Shown piece by piece: positions 1-10,515 of a DNA stretch of 64,000 bases (position 1 is the stretch's first letter; each line of letters begins with the position of its first letter). Source of the stretch: Epiperipatus broadwayi. Lineage: Eukaryota > Onychophora > Udeonychophora > Euonychophora > Peripatidae. The position numbers and the translations under genes are program-made. The notes beneath the pieces are model-generated. The model did no database searches and was not told where the DNA came from. It saw nothing but the letters and a program-made list of their open reading frames with translations. The stretch covers positions 1,012,001-1,076,000 of the forward strand of contig JAQFVV010012536.1 of the NCBI GenBank assembly GCA_028023455.1, in the 5' to 3' direction.

Positions 1-277
1 AGAGAATCTGTCCTTCATAAGCAATGACAATATTCATCACTAAAAACTTCCATTTGATAATAAAATGTCACATTTTAAAAAAATTAAAATTGGAAATGCC
101 TTTGTGACAAAAAAAACAACTTTGTTGCACAGAAAAAAAAGTTACTCCACAAGTAACTATCCATATTTCACTGCTACTTCTCTAAAAGTAGATTATTCAG
201 AATCTGACTTTCCAATTTTATTGGGCCAGAATTCTTGCAGTGAGGTAGTAGAAACATAAATGTCACAGGTATATGGT

Positions 278-700
278 TTAACCATCTAATGGTGATCCCA
301 ATTATACCATAAATACTTTGGTATGACCATAAACAGCTGACACAGCAAGATATAGTCTTGTGTCTGGAAGACCATGAAATGCTATGCCCAAAAATTCAAA
401 TTCTCATTCCAAAGCAAGAGTTTTGTCTTCACAATCCAAAATAACACAAATGCATTCACCAAACAAATATTTTGGAGTGTTATTCAATTGTGGATAATTG
501 CCTTGATCATCTCCATTATGCAAAAGATGATTATCTACAAGATTCCAACCCCAGCATTGATCATCACTACTAAAAGTGCAACCTAACCATGACATTGCAT
601 GGATTCTTGATTTGTAACAATACCAATCACAGCTACAGTTCCTAATTGACCAACCCACCATACTTCCCAAGCATGTCATCCAATCCTAAAACCGATAAAC
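278..700 (-). pseudogene. FBXO45: FBXO45/Fsn (F-box/SPRY protein) pseudogene, 3' half
   Basis: The minus strand reads as the SPRY-domain half of FBXO45 (Drosophila Fsn), the substrate-binding subunit of a PHR-type ubiquitin ligase active at synapses. Conserved stretches appear in order: HAWEVWW and LGTVAVIGI (about 620-690), then after a frame change [17 protein letters not shown] (about 510-560), NN-PKY--GE---VILD-EDKTLA-E (405-480), then [11 protein letters not shown] and AVSAVYG, ending PLDG with the stop codon at 278-280. The order and the C-terminal end match the family. The copy is dead: stops replace conserved residues (TGA before HAWEVWW, TAG before VALL), and the frame shifts at least twice. 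The F-box half upstream of about 700 is not recognisable. A pyrimidine-rich TTTTAG just upstream could be an old splice acceptor, so I cannot say whether this is a 5'-truncated retrocopy or a relic of a duplicated exon. Confidence 0.88.
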
Positions 701-1337
701 AAAATAGTGAACGGAAACAAGAAGAAAGGAAGGAAAGAATTGACCTTGCTGTAAGATATAAGGAAAAATGTGTTAAATTGGGATAATTAGCAAAATAGAA
801 TGAAGAAATGGATAAGTTGGCTTTTGTGATTGGACATGACCATAGGCAGAACACTATTTATTGATTGATTAATCTCAGTTTCAAAATTAAGTTTGTTGAA
901 TAAAAATTGAGTTACATAAAAATATCTTAACTAAAAAATAATATGTGTAAAGCAAGTTTTTGTGTTACAATTCATAAATGGGTAGACAAACGTGCTTTTT
1001 ACTGTATAAGAGTTCTTGTTAATTATTAATAAATATAATAAAAGTTAAAAAAAACTTTTTTCTTAGGTTTCGATTCTTTCTCTTTGATATTCAAAACGAT
1101 GCTGCCAATAAAAACACACTCCAAGTAGAAAAAAAAACATTTGAGGAAATATGCTTGATTTTTGACTTTGATCTTTTTAAACTTTTTTATTAAGATATAT
1201 AAAAATAATTTCTCTCTCCAACAAACTGGATTTAAATAGAAATAACATAACACAGAATATAGAGTAAAAAGATGAAAGAGGAGAATGAGGTGAAAGTTGA
1301 AATTATGTTGAGAATAATCCTTTATCTATGGTTTTTA
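701..1337. other. AT-rich, no gene seen
   Basis: No coding similarity, RNA motif or repeat was recognised. Short open frames here have no recognisable motifs. Confidence 0.6.
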
Positions 1338-1440
1338 TAACTGCAAGGAAATCAAGTCATATATCACATGACTACTTTAATAAGGTTGTATTACTAATGT
1401 TATATAATGATTATGCCAATAGCTCTTAACAAGCTTTTCA

Positions 1441-1505
1441 GAATATCCCAATTCTTAGACCAGTTTTTGGCTTTTGGCTTTCCTCAGTGAGGCACTAGAA
1501 TATTC
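1441..1505 (-). ncRNA. Hammerhead ribozyme relic (RZ-1, G12 lost)
   Basis: On the minus strand: stem I 5' strand, core CUGAGGA (1487-1481), a weak stem II, AAAA where GAAA is required (A at 1467), then CUGGUC with GUC as cleavage triplet, then the stem I 3' strand. The outer part of stem I pairs GAAUAUC-type arms at 1441-1448 and 1498-1505. The G12 change is expected to abolish catalysis. Confidence 0.6.
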
Positions 1506-1819
1506 AAGCATTAGATTTAAAATACCAGGTCAGTCCCAACACTTTATCTAATGTTTAGCAATTAAGCAGAAAATCTGAAATTTTCAGACATCCATATGTT
1601 TTCAAATCTAGCTCTCTAACTTAAATAGCCATATGGGACTGAACTAAGTTTAGGTACACCATATATTAATTGTTTTAACAATATAAAACCACAAAATCCT
1701 TAAAAGCAAAAACAATAATTGCAAGAAAGTCAAGTCATATATCACATTATGTAATTTAATACTCTTGTATTACAAATGTTATACAATGAACATACCAATA
1801 GCTCTTAACAAGCTTTTCA

Positions 1820-1884
1820 GAATATCCCTACTCTCAGACCAGTTTCTAGCTTTTGGATTGCCTCAGTGAGGTGCTAGGATATTC
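1820..1884 (-). ncRNA. Hammerhead ribozyme relic (RZ-1, A9 changed)
   Basis: Second copy 379 bp from the first. Minus strand: CUGAGGC (A9 to C), stem II, GAAA intact, CUGGUC. Stem I pairs CUCA with UGAG next to the core and GAAUAUCC with GGGAUAUUC farther out. The intact GAAA here shows that AAAA in the first copy is a mutation. Confidence 0.6.
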
Positions 1885-1940
1885 AAGCATTAGATTTAAA
1901 ATACCATTAAACATTAGATAAAGTGCTGGGCTTGACCTGG

Positions 1941-2525
1941 TGTTGTAACCTTTTCACAGTTCAACATCTTCCTACTTACCCCAAGTGAGAATTTGAATTA
2001 ATAGTTCAAAATTTTAATTTTAACACTAAAACCTTTATTTAATATTATGAATCCATAAATTGAGCTCACTTTGGTAAAAATTTAAGTTTACAAGTGAAAA
2101 AAAATTCTAAAAATTATAGTTGAACCTTCCAAATACAAACAAATATAAAAATACAAACTACATAATGGATATAATGATTTTATGGCTATTGCATCGATGT
2201 TGCATGGCTATTATAAAAAGGAAATTAATAAAATATTTTTTGAATGAATTAAATTCATACACCTTTATGAATTAATGAAACTATGTAAAACTTTTCTGAC
2301 TTTGAAAATTGCATTTATATTTTTAAAATTTTTACAAAATTTTAAATCCACTGTGGTTTGACACAGCATCAGAATTATAATAATAACTGCTTCCAATTTA
2401 TTGATACTTCAAGTTTCTTAACTTGTATTTTTTAAAATAAAATAAATTTCAAAAAAAATTAAGTGTAAATATAAAAATATTTCTTTTTTAATAATTACAA
2501 TAAAATAATTTGGAAAAAGTAATTC
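1941..2525. other. AT-rich, no gene seen
   Basis: Nothing recognised beyond base composition. Confidence 0.55.
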
Positions 2526-2935
2526 ATCATCATCATCATAAACCATTATTAATCCACTGCAGAATGAAGGTCTCTCCAAGTTTAATCCATCTTTTCTGAT
2601 CTTTAGCTTTTCTTCTCCACATCTCCCCTGCACACTTTCTTATTTCATCCATCCAACTCACATGTGGTCTTTTTCTGGGTCTTTTACAATCTTTTGAAAT
2701 CCAGTTTAAGATTTCAATTGTCCATCTATTATCATCTCTTCTAGCAATATGTCCAGCCCAATTCCACTTCAATCTTTTAATTTATTCAGTGAGGTCAGTA
2801 ACACCTGTTTGTTCTCTTACCCATACATTGTGTTTTCGATCTCTTCTTGTTACTCCCAACATGCATCTCTCCATACTTCTTTGAGTGGTCTGGAGTCTTT
2901 GTATTGCTCTTCTATTAAGTGTCCAAATATTTAAA
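2526..2935 (-). mobile_element. RTE-type non-LTR retrotransposon, 3' end
   Basis: The minus strand encodes the C-terminal tail of an RTE-type endonuclease/reverse transcriptase: WAGHIARRDDNRWT, then KRPRKRPHV-WMDEIRKCAG, then LGETFIL-WINNG and a stop, followed by a (TGA)n simple-repeat 3' tail, which is typical of RTE elements. The copy is truncated at its 5' side near 2935, as expected for incomplete target-primed reverse transcription. Sister copies lie at 13083-13468, 32521-32880, 36188-36540, 61185-61300 and 62357-62602. Confidence 0.85.
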
Positions 2936-4322
2936 TACATTTACAAAATTATCCAATTTTTATTAGTGTTGAAAAAGTAGAACAGGAGGTTTTAAATGGA
3001 TAGTTTGTGAAAAATAAGCACAAATATATAAACAAACTTAAATATATGTTTTCATTTTTGAAATTAAGAAAACACTGAATACACTTGAAATTTTTGCAAG
3101 TGAAGAGACCTAGAAATTGTCATTCAGCAACATGGGGGGGGGGGGGGATATACTTATCTGCCAGTTAATTTGTAAACAAAATTAACTATCTGATATGGAT
3201 ATTTTGTGCAAATGAATATAAAATGGGACAAAAATAAGGATACCCTGAAAGAGAATGCTTCAAAGAGAATGATTTAAAGTAGATCAGTTTCATACAGATA
3301 TCATGCAAATATCATGCAAATTTGAAAATTCAAAAGAAGCCAACAGCAAGCTGATTGACTATGCCATAATACAAAAATACTACAAACACCATTAATTGGT
3401 AGATTATTTGGCCTCAGGTTTTTGAGAATATGCTTTCTTCTGATTTTAGAAAGAAGAACTATAATTTTCAATATATTTATGCTTATTTATGTGATATATT
3501 TGTAAAGTATTTATGTCAAGCCAAAAAATGCATAATTATAATTACATTTTATTTGGAAGTGTTTGTTTATAAGAACCTAAGTATAGCAAAGCACAAGTTA
3601 TGATTGGCTTGCAGAGAAAAAATGCTTTTATAAATACTTGATGAAGAAATTTTTTGACAAATTTTAATAAGTGTAATGTTAAATTTTAAAATATAAATTC
3701 ATTGCTTTTTCATGTTTCAACTAAAATTCATTTTCATTTCAGAATTCAATAAAAAGTTTTTGCTTGATAATTTTTATAAATAGGTGAATGTTGAAGATTA
3801 TAATCCAATATGAAAACAGCTATTGTTATCATTACACATTTACTTTAGTATTTTATTTTTCTATTCTGAAAATTTCAAATATTGTTCTTTAGCATATCTT
3901 TCAAATGTAAACTTATATTTGTAATAAATAAAGTAAAGATGATCAAAATATGATACAGAATAAAAATTTAATTGTAAATATAAAATATTGCAAATATGAC
4001 TGAAATTATCACTAAGTCTTTTTTAAAAAGGATTTGATTAAAGAGCAAGTTAATATGGAAGATTTACTAGCATAAAAGTGACTGAGGCAAAAAAGATGAA
4101 GGATTTGTGATCTAATTTAATTACTATTAAACATATTATAAGACATTGAAAATTATCTGGTAAAGATGAACAAACAAAGGAAGGGGCAAGTCAAAAAAGT
4201 AAGACAAATATAAAATTATATAATTGTAATATCCCATAAACTTTTTTTATTCATAAATACTTAACATTACTATTATTGAGAAGAATATATTACATATAAA
4301 TCATGTGTGTATATATATATAT
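2936..4322. other. AT-rich, no gene seen; 14-G run
   Basis: No gene or repeat family recognised. It contains a homopolymer of 14 G at 3134-3147, which stands out in AT-rich DNA. Confidence 0.55.
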
Positions 4323-4590
4323 ATAATAACAAGTCAGATGTCACATGACTTATATATAGCTTGCACTTACAAATATGTAAAATTAAGAGCGTGCTAATAG
4401 CTCTAAACAAGCTTTTTTTTTATTTATGATAAATGCTACTACAAGAGAAGACATTCAAATGTCTTCTCTTGTAGTAGCATTTATCATAAATAAAAAAAAA
4501 GCTTGTTTAGAGCTATTAGCACGCTCTTAATTTTACATATTTGTAAGTGCAAGCTATATATAAGTCATGTGACATCTGACTTGTTATTAT
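4323..4590. repeat. Perfect palindrome, 133-bp arms, 2-bp spacer
   Basis: Arm 4323-4455 is the exact reverse complement of 4458-4590, with only CA (4456-4457) between them. I compared the arms base by base, including the 9-T/9-A runs, and found no mismatch. The right arm recurs once more as a direct copy at 4879-4960, so the palindrome consists of two opposed ends of the RZ-1 repeat. The left arm also resembles 1351-1440 (CAAGTCA--TATCACATGACT and AATAGCTCT-AACAAGCTTTT). Confidence 0.95.
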
Positions 4591-4960
4591 TACTATTATT
4601 ATTTTGCTGTTGTGGCTTTGGCTAAATTAAATGGCTAAGCCTACTAATATATGGAGTATCTGAATTAAGTTCAGGCCCATATGATTTTTTCAGTTGGAGA
4701 GCTGACTTTAAAGACATGTAGATGTCTAAAAGTTTCAGATCTTCTTCTAACAATTAACTTTTAAATAAATGCTTTGCTTGAGTTGGTTTTTTAAATCTAA
4801 TGTCCCAACTCCTCACTGAAGAGACCCATAGGTCGAAACCAGTCTGGGGATGGGGACAATCCAAGATAAAAATGATTTGAATGTCTTCTCTTGTAGTAGC
4901 ATTTATCATAAATAAATAAAAAAGCTTGTTTAGAGCTATTAGCACGCTCTTAATTTTATA
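4458..4960 (+). mobile_element. RZ-1: HHR-bearing repeat, 421-bp direct period
   Basis: The block beginning AATGTCTTCTCTTGTAGTAG occurs at 4458 and again at 4879, so one full unit of about 421 bp is followed by the first part of another. The unit holds one hammerhead (4802-4857). Its middle (about 4640-4745) matches the RZ-1 dimer at 1338-1940 in opposite orientation. No ORF, no poly-A tail. This is the head-to-tail layout expected from reverse transcription of a circular or multimeric self-cleaving RNA. Confidence 0.65.
4802..4857 (+). ncRNA. Hammerhead ribozyme, type I, complete core (RZ-1)
   Basis: All elements are visible. Outer stem I GUCCC (4802-4806) pairs with GGGAC (4853-4857). Inner stem I UCCUCA (4810-4815) pairs with UGGGGA (4845-4850), with one wobble. 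Core CUGAAGA is at 4816-4822. Stem II GACC (4823-4826) and GGUC (4831-4834) close a CAUA loop. GAAA is at 4835-4838. Stem III is two pairs, A4838-U4843 and C4839-G4842, around a 2-nt loop. The cleavage triplet is GUC (4842-4844), so cleavage is predicted after C4844. A minimal stem III is known from PLE and retrozyme hammerheads, which often cut as dimers. Activity is not shown here. Confidence 0.8.
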
Positions 4961-4975
4961 TATATATATAAACAC

Positions 4976-5554
4976 TACAAGCATTAATTATTGCAGACTC
5001 AGTTGTACCTATGATCATATATATTTGCGTATATGATAATAATGTTGATACGAAGATTTTCGTGGGTTACATATATAAATGACCTATTTTCATTTACGAA
5101 TAGTGATATATTTATCTTAATATATGATTAAAATAATAATCATATATTATTTATATGATTTATTTCTTTTTTCAGATGAGATTTATCTAAAAGGCTAATT
5201 TGTATCAGTGAAAAGAGTTTTGGCTGCAAAAAAGATAAGAGTTGGATAAAAATTTTAGTTATCTATCTCCATGTATAGTTTTTCTCAAAACTGCAAACGA
5301 AAAATTATTTTTCTTCTTGATGACGAGTACATCATAAAAAGGAAGTTTTCCATAAGATTCTGTTTCCATTGTAAATTTAATATGAGGATGGATATTATTT
5401 AAATGTGAGGGAAAAATCATATAATTTATTTGTCCATGTTACCAGATGATAAATTAGACATTTATATATCTGACTGGTTATTATAAATAAAATTATATAC
5501 CAAGCCTTAATTCAAGCCCAAAATAATCAAAATAAGAAACAAAAGGAAGATAAA
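4976..5554. other. AT-rich, no gene seen
   Basis: No supported gene or repeat. The last part may be upstream sequence of the PLE relic that follows. Confidence 0.5.
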
Positions 5555-6027
5555 ACAACTATTAGGATTTGTATTCCTTATATAAAAGAACCACAGACAG
5601 TACTGGATATATTCTTAAATGCTGCAATATAAAAGCAACATATACTACTTATCAAAAGGTAGTACTTTTCTAACCAAGCCTAAAAATTCAAACTCTCTTG
5701 AGGCTTTTGGACTTTATAAAATTTCATGTGGCATTTGTATAGCTTCTTATTGTATGAGTAATCATCATATCAGTAGTAGAAGGGATGAATATGCCAATGC
5801 AGTGAAGCACCATTCATCATCTTCACTCTCACTCCATGCTATTGATTAAGGTCATAATATTGATTTCTCTAATGTTAGTATACTATCCAGATAAGACTCT
5901 CTCCACCAATATAAAATCTGAAAAGCCATTGAGATACAAAAACGGCCAAATTGTATCAACAAACATGATGATATATGCAAACCTCCTTTGGGAGAATTTT
6001 AAAAAAGAACACGATCAATCTGAATAG
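5555..6027 (+). pseudogene. Penelope-like element, C-terminal RT / GIY-YIG endonuclease relic
   Basis: In one mostly continuous frame after a single shift near 5620, the strand reads IPYIK (near 5578), FLTKPK (5670), then GLYKISCGIC and ASYCMS, equivalent to the GIY and YIG motifs of GIY-YIG nucleases, then AVKHHSSSSLSLHAID, stop, GHNIDFSNVSIL, KAIEIQKRPNCIN and KPPLGEF. This order (GIYKI-C--C---YIG-T, then S-L--HA---GH-I-F, then EAI-I---P--IN) is that of the C-terminal endonuclease of Penelope-like retroelements. Three in-frame stops (at AID-stop-GHN, ILSR-stop-D, KI-stop-KAI) mean it is inactive. The reverse-transcriptase domain is not seen upstream, so it is 5' truncated. Confidence 0.8.
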
Positions 6028-6119
6028 TTGTATTTTCATATTGGACTATTTCTATCATCTAATATGTGTATTGAATGTCTTTAGAAAAATTTAATGAAAT
6101 ATTCCAAATACATTCAGCT

Positions 6120-6290
6120 GTTAGTAATAGCACATCAAACATATTATAATATGCACAACATTTTGAGAGGTATTATTCTCCCCTCTTCTTCAGATATTGC
6201 TGACTAGCATGGGATTCGAACCTGGACCCTTAGATTCTTGAGTATTGAATTTTAAGTTAATGCTCTCACCAACGAAGCCATCCTGCCAAA
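6120..6290 (-). mobile_element. tRNA-headed SINE with an HHR-like core behind the tRNA part
   Basis: Minus strand, 5' to 3': a tRNA-like head at 6287-6199 with box A TGGCTTCGTTGG (6280-6269) and a perfect box B GGTTCGAATCC (about 6222-6212), then within 10 bases CUGAAGA (6193-6187), a stem II that pairs AGAGG with CCUCU, and AAAA at 6164-6161 where GAAA is expected. The order Pol III promoter then hammerhead is that of the schistosome Sm-alpha repeat. Stem I is not convincing and G12 is lost, so this copy should be dead. Confidence 0.6.
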
Positions 6291-6388
6291 GGCAATAGTC
6301 TGTAGTAATTTCATACACTTATCTATGAGGTTCCTCCTGATTCTCCACTTTTTCCTAAGAGCAAAGCTGATTAGTGGTTTCCATACAT

Positions 6389-6423
<35 letters not shown>

Positions 6424-7755
6424 TTTTGGCTACCTTAAATAAATTTTTCTAATGTCATTTTTTTCTTTACTTTTCAAGTAGAAAAATAAATGAATGAAGA
6501 ATTTGAAGAGATATTGCACAGTAAATATGTTTGGTGTGATTTCATCTAGTATTTGAAACAGATGATAACATCAGATTTATTGACAGAAATATCAGACCTG
6601 AAAGAAGTTTAGTTGATTTTTCATCAAATGTTCCATATATATGAACATGTTTCATAAGTTTCTATGAAGGGTATAAATAAATCTAATTAATTCATATTTT
6701 ATATGTATGCTAGCTTACAGTCTTATAGATTTACTAGTACTTCATCAGGTATTAAAAGTCTGAGTTTATAATTTGTTGCATATATATATATATATATAAT
6801 ATAAATCCATGAAAATATTTAATTTAATATATATATATAATAACAATATAAAAAAATAAATGTAACGGTAATTAAATATAAATATGCAGTCTTTCAATCT
6901 GTGAAGTACTTTCAGTTAAATCCTTAACCCTCCTCAACTGCTCATTAATTTCTTAACTGCACTCAATGGCCTTTAAATTCAAAAAATATAACAGAAGTAA
7001 ACATCATGAACTCAACTCCCATGAATCCCGAATTTTAACGTTAGCAGCTTGATTATTAATTATATTTATTTTACTTCAATTTATTAAAATTGCCTCTTAA
7101 TTTTTCTTTTATTATGATATATATATATATGTAGCTTAAAGAATAGCAAGTAATAAAAACTATTTATGATTTAATTAAACGTTATGTTGTATGTAGTTTA
7201 TACAGAAGTAGAGCCGCAGTCCCAAGAGCTCAAGATCCATAGATAATGGCTCAGCTCATTCATTTTTAGAGCTCAAATTTCATTTGAATTCGTAAACAAT
7301 AACTATTTGATTATTTTTAATCACAAGTTATCATTTGGACTTAGTGATCTCTCGATCCAAATGCTTCACATTGGCCTATACATATAGCTTGGGTGAAAAA
7401 AGATAGAGCAATCCATTCTGTCTTTTAAAAAGACTTTATCTTGTGTTTGGAAAGGAGAGTATTCAGTTTAAATAGTGTTTCATGTGTAAAACCATGTGTC
7501 ATGCTTTAAACTACACTATTATTTAGAATTGATCTATCTTAATTTGTCTTAAATTTGAGAACTTTATCTAAATATATTACAATGCATAATTAAAGTTTTT
7601 TTCATGTGTGTGGTTGCTTATTATAGTTATAATTTTAATGCTCATACCTTCCATGCGGATATTTCGCTTTCTAGCTATTTTTAATAATTACTGACCCATT
7701 CATAGTATTCTGATATTTTTAGATGAGAAAACTGTATACACACTTTTTTTTTTAG
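6291..7755. other. AT-rich; TA microsatellites
   Basis: Contains (TA)n tracts at about 6391-6421, 6780-6800, 6825-6838 and 7118-7131. A weak HHR-like string (minus strand CUGAUGA near 6742-6736, no proper GAAA) lies in it. No gene seen. Confidence 0.5.
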
Positions 7756-7842
7756 TATGTCAAAGCGTTGACCGGGAAGCGAACCCGGGCCCCGTTGCTT
7801 GGAAGGCAGCTATATTACCCGCTAGGCCATCAACGAACGCTT
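7756..7842 (-). mobile_element. Short tRNA-Gly-derived SINE
   Basis: Minus strand matches tRNA-Gly(UCC): GCGTT acceptor start, CTGCCTTCCAAGCA anticodon arm with anticodon TCC, CCCGGGTTCGCTTCCCGG T arm, then GTCAACGC, followed by TTTGACATA and an A-rich tail. The shared non-tRNA tail in all copies marks it as a SINE rather than a gene. Confidence 0.7.
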
Positions 7843-8320
7843 TTGCTCATAAAAAACTTTGTTTTAACATATTACGGATATGTGCATCTTATCTTTCATG
7901 TGAATAAATAAATAAAAATATTTGCATGTTTATATATAGAACATATAGAAAGAAAAAAGAAAAAATAATTCATTTTTTTAATAAAAAAAAAAAAAAAAAG
8001 TTCTGAAGTGCTAAAGAGATTTAAATTAATTGAAATTTGTTGAATAATCGATTAACTACTGCTTTTGCAATCTTTAAATCGTAAAGAAAAATAATTTTCA
8101 AGGCTTCTTAATACCTTTTTATTAATAGCATTGAAGATATTGTATATATATCCACACACTTTCATTTTTAATAGTTATTTACTAAAATTGCAATAGGTTT
8201 ATATACATATTTATAAATCGAGAAAAGTTCAAAGCCACGTTATTTTTTATAACACAAAATTTTTGAAAAATTATTTGCATGTGTTTTTTTTTTTTATCAT
8301 TCATTTAGTATTTTTGAAGT
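7843..8320. other. AT-rich, no gene seen
   Basis: Only homopolymer A and T runs (for example 7983-7999 and 8286-8296). Confidence 0.5.
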
Positions 8321-8640
8321 TGCCCCCTAGTGCACTGTTTTAATAACGTAGGATGAGCTCTCCACGGTCTTCTGATTCATTAGATTGGAGAAATGACAGC
8401 ATCGAGGTGTGGGCATGCTTCTCATAGTGTCATTGTTTAAAATGATTCCGACAAGCTAGATCAGTGTTCGACTGACTACAGCTTAGTCGGTACTCCTTCC
8501 TCTTAATTAAGTTTTCAATTAACGTTTTCTTAGACAGTTCTATTACGCGAAATACAACGAAAATCGCTATTATATTCAGGTGGGGCTAATCAGGTTACGA
8601 TTTCCGCAAGCTAATTGGAGCTAACGTTTTTAATAGAATA
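8321..8640. other. Higher-complexity island with a CTCF-like motif
   Basis: This stretch has more G and C and less repetition than its flanks. It contains TTGCCCCCTAGTGCAC (8322-8337), close to the core of the bilaterian CTCF site (CCCCCTRGTGG-type), and CAGGTGGGG near 8577 that resembles an exon/donor junction. No ORF supports an exon. It could be a conserved regulatory element or simply an unrecognised old repeat. Confidence 0.25.
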
Positions 8641-10203
8641 TTGCCTTCAAATTAGAAATGCGTTATATATATATTTGATTTTTTAAACCAGTTATGTAGA
8701 CCATAAAACAACTAGTAGAAAAAGTAGACAATTATAACGAAGTGCAAAATATAGACTGAATAAGAAATCAAACTGCCGATGGTACGTTTTATGCAGAATT
8801 CTTGATTACTATAACTCTTTAATCTTTAGATGCAACTTGACTATATAAACAATAAAGTAAACCTTGTATGCAAACATATATACGTTACGTACATATACAT
8901 AGAAAGATAAAATGTCCCGAAAGCTATATTCAGCGTTTTGACTGAATTTTTTATATAATTTATTTACCGATTTGATTTTGAAATTTAATATTTTTTTTAT
9001 TCCAGTTTGTCTTCGTTTATTTTATTGTATTCACTTTATAAGTAATGCTTTTCAATTTTCAGATGTACTGGATTTGAAAATATCAATAGCCGATTTAAAT
9101 AATCTCAATTAGGTGAAAACAATACAGATCTAATTTTTCAGCATAATAATAAAAAAACAACAATTAGGAAGAGGGTGATTTTCTAACAAAATGTTTTTTT
9201 TTTTTTTTTACAGTCGTTTGAACGTCTTTCTTTGATTCTGTAAAGCATGTATCGTTATCATTTTATAACATTTTTGGTAATATATAGTTATTCGTTTTCA
9301 GTATCTATATATATATATAATTATTTTAAGAGCAGATGAAATTTCTATTTCTGTCCATATTAAATTTAAACATCTAACTTGCAGCAGTCCTGCGCAGACA
9401 GCCACTGAGTTTATACTATTATGTATATATGTACACACACATACAGATCTATTACCATTATTTATCACTTTCTGGTAACTAAAACTTCTAAGCAATCCTG
9501 AATTTTTTTTCCAGATGGCTGACGTAGTCAAAGTACCTAACAATTCATTTATTGGTTGAAAAATGAGTATATCACATTTATGCTCAAAAGCTATAGATTG
9601 AGTTTAGGGGTAAATTCAGAAATGATTAACTCTTAAATGATATCTAGATCCCCGTATTAAATCAAATAGCAGATTCATTAAGTATTATTTTGGAGTAAAA
9701 TTTAAAACTTATTTAAATAGAAATATTTTGGTTGTATTCGTACTTTGAAACAATAACATTTATATAAAATAGGATGTTCAACTGAGCAACATAAAAACTT
9801 TATTTTCATAGGATAACTCTTAAATTCTTGATCTTAATATTAACCAGTTGACCATCAAATGTTCAAAATTTTAAAAATATTAGTCATTGATTAGAATATA
9901 ACAGCGCATTTTTGAACCCAAAACAGTTTGAATAGGGTAAAATTAACTTAAACTCTTAGATTTTTAATTAAATCTATTCTACAAGATATTATTTTTAAAA
10001 ACGGCTTTTATCTTTATAATTAACAAAACTTACAAGTAAATAATTTAATTAATTTATTTATCTGTGTATATCTTTAACATATTTATATATTTAATACAAA
10101 TCTTTTCTTTATAAGACGAATATTGGAAATTATTTTTTAAAATATATACACATACAATAACTGAAATAAAGGCTTATTATATACCTGTATCAATATATGT
10201 AAT
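8641..10203. other. AT-rich, no gene seen
   Basis: Nothing recognised on either strand beyond low-complexity tracts such as the T run at 9194-9209. Confidence 0.5.
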
Positions 10204-10397
10204 ATATAGAGTATATGAGCACAGATTTTCACACGACCCACCACTCTCGCTTTATCTCATAACTCTGGTACACTTGAACCCATATATGTTGATGATTATT
10301 GATCTTTTCGACATATATGGGTTCAAGGGTATCAGTGTTATGAGAAGAATGGAGAGTGATGGGCCGTGTAAAACTCTGTGCTCATATACCCTATATA
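10204..10397. repeat. Fold-back made of two opposed RZ-2 tails
   Basis: Arm 10204-10288 is the reverse complement (roughly 85 per cent by eye) of 10312-10397, with a 23-bp loop. The arm sequence (GTATCAGTGTTATGAGA, GGAGAGTGATGGG, TGTGCTCATATACCC) is the 3' part of the RZ-2 repeat also seen at 20917-21000. Confidence 0.75.
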
Positions 10398-10454
10398 ATA
10401 CACATATAGTGAATTTCTTAATGTAAAGCAAAGTGTGTGGCATTTGAAGAACTA

Positions 10455-10515
10455 TTCGGGCTTGGTTATCTGAAGAGACCTGGTTGGTCGAAATGCATAT
10501 GAGGCCAATGGATTA
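10455..10515 (+). ncRNA. Hammerhead-like motif behind an RZ-2 tail
   Basis: CUGAAGA (10470-10476), stem II GACC (10477-10480) with GGUC (10486-10489) around UGGUU, and GAAA (10490-10493) are all intact. A possible AUA triplet follows at once. Stem I pairs poorly next to the core, though UUGG and CCAA could pair farther out, so activity is doubtful. Related decayed copies occur at the same place in RZ-2 units at 19671-19705 and 20154-20186. Confidence 0.5.

Larger units (their letters stand above)
1338..1940 (-). mobile_element. RZ-1: head-to-tail partial dimer of an HHR-bearing repeat
   Basis: Two direct copies lie about 379 bp apart: the block starting GCAAGGAAATCAAGTCATAT near 1343 recurs near 1721, and GCTCTTAACAAGCTTTTCAG at 1422 recurs at 1801. 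Each unit carries an HHR-like motif on the minus strand. Parts of the unit (a block at about 1570-1660) match, in opposite orientation, 4640-4745 of the RZ-1 copy at 4323-4960. The end of the second unit (about 1903-1935) is an inverted copy of about 1525-1555, so the 3' end is rearranged. A dimeric direct repeat with one HHR per unit is the layout known for retrozymes. No ORF is present. Confidence 0.65.

Noticed and set aside
404-679. 91-codon frame as an intact FBXO45-like gene
   Set aside because: It covers only a part of the SPRY domain; the frame before and after it continues in other phases with stops.
6725-6765. Minus-strand CUGAUGA near 6742 as a hammerhead
   Set aside because: No GAAA at the right distance and no credible stem II or stem I.
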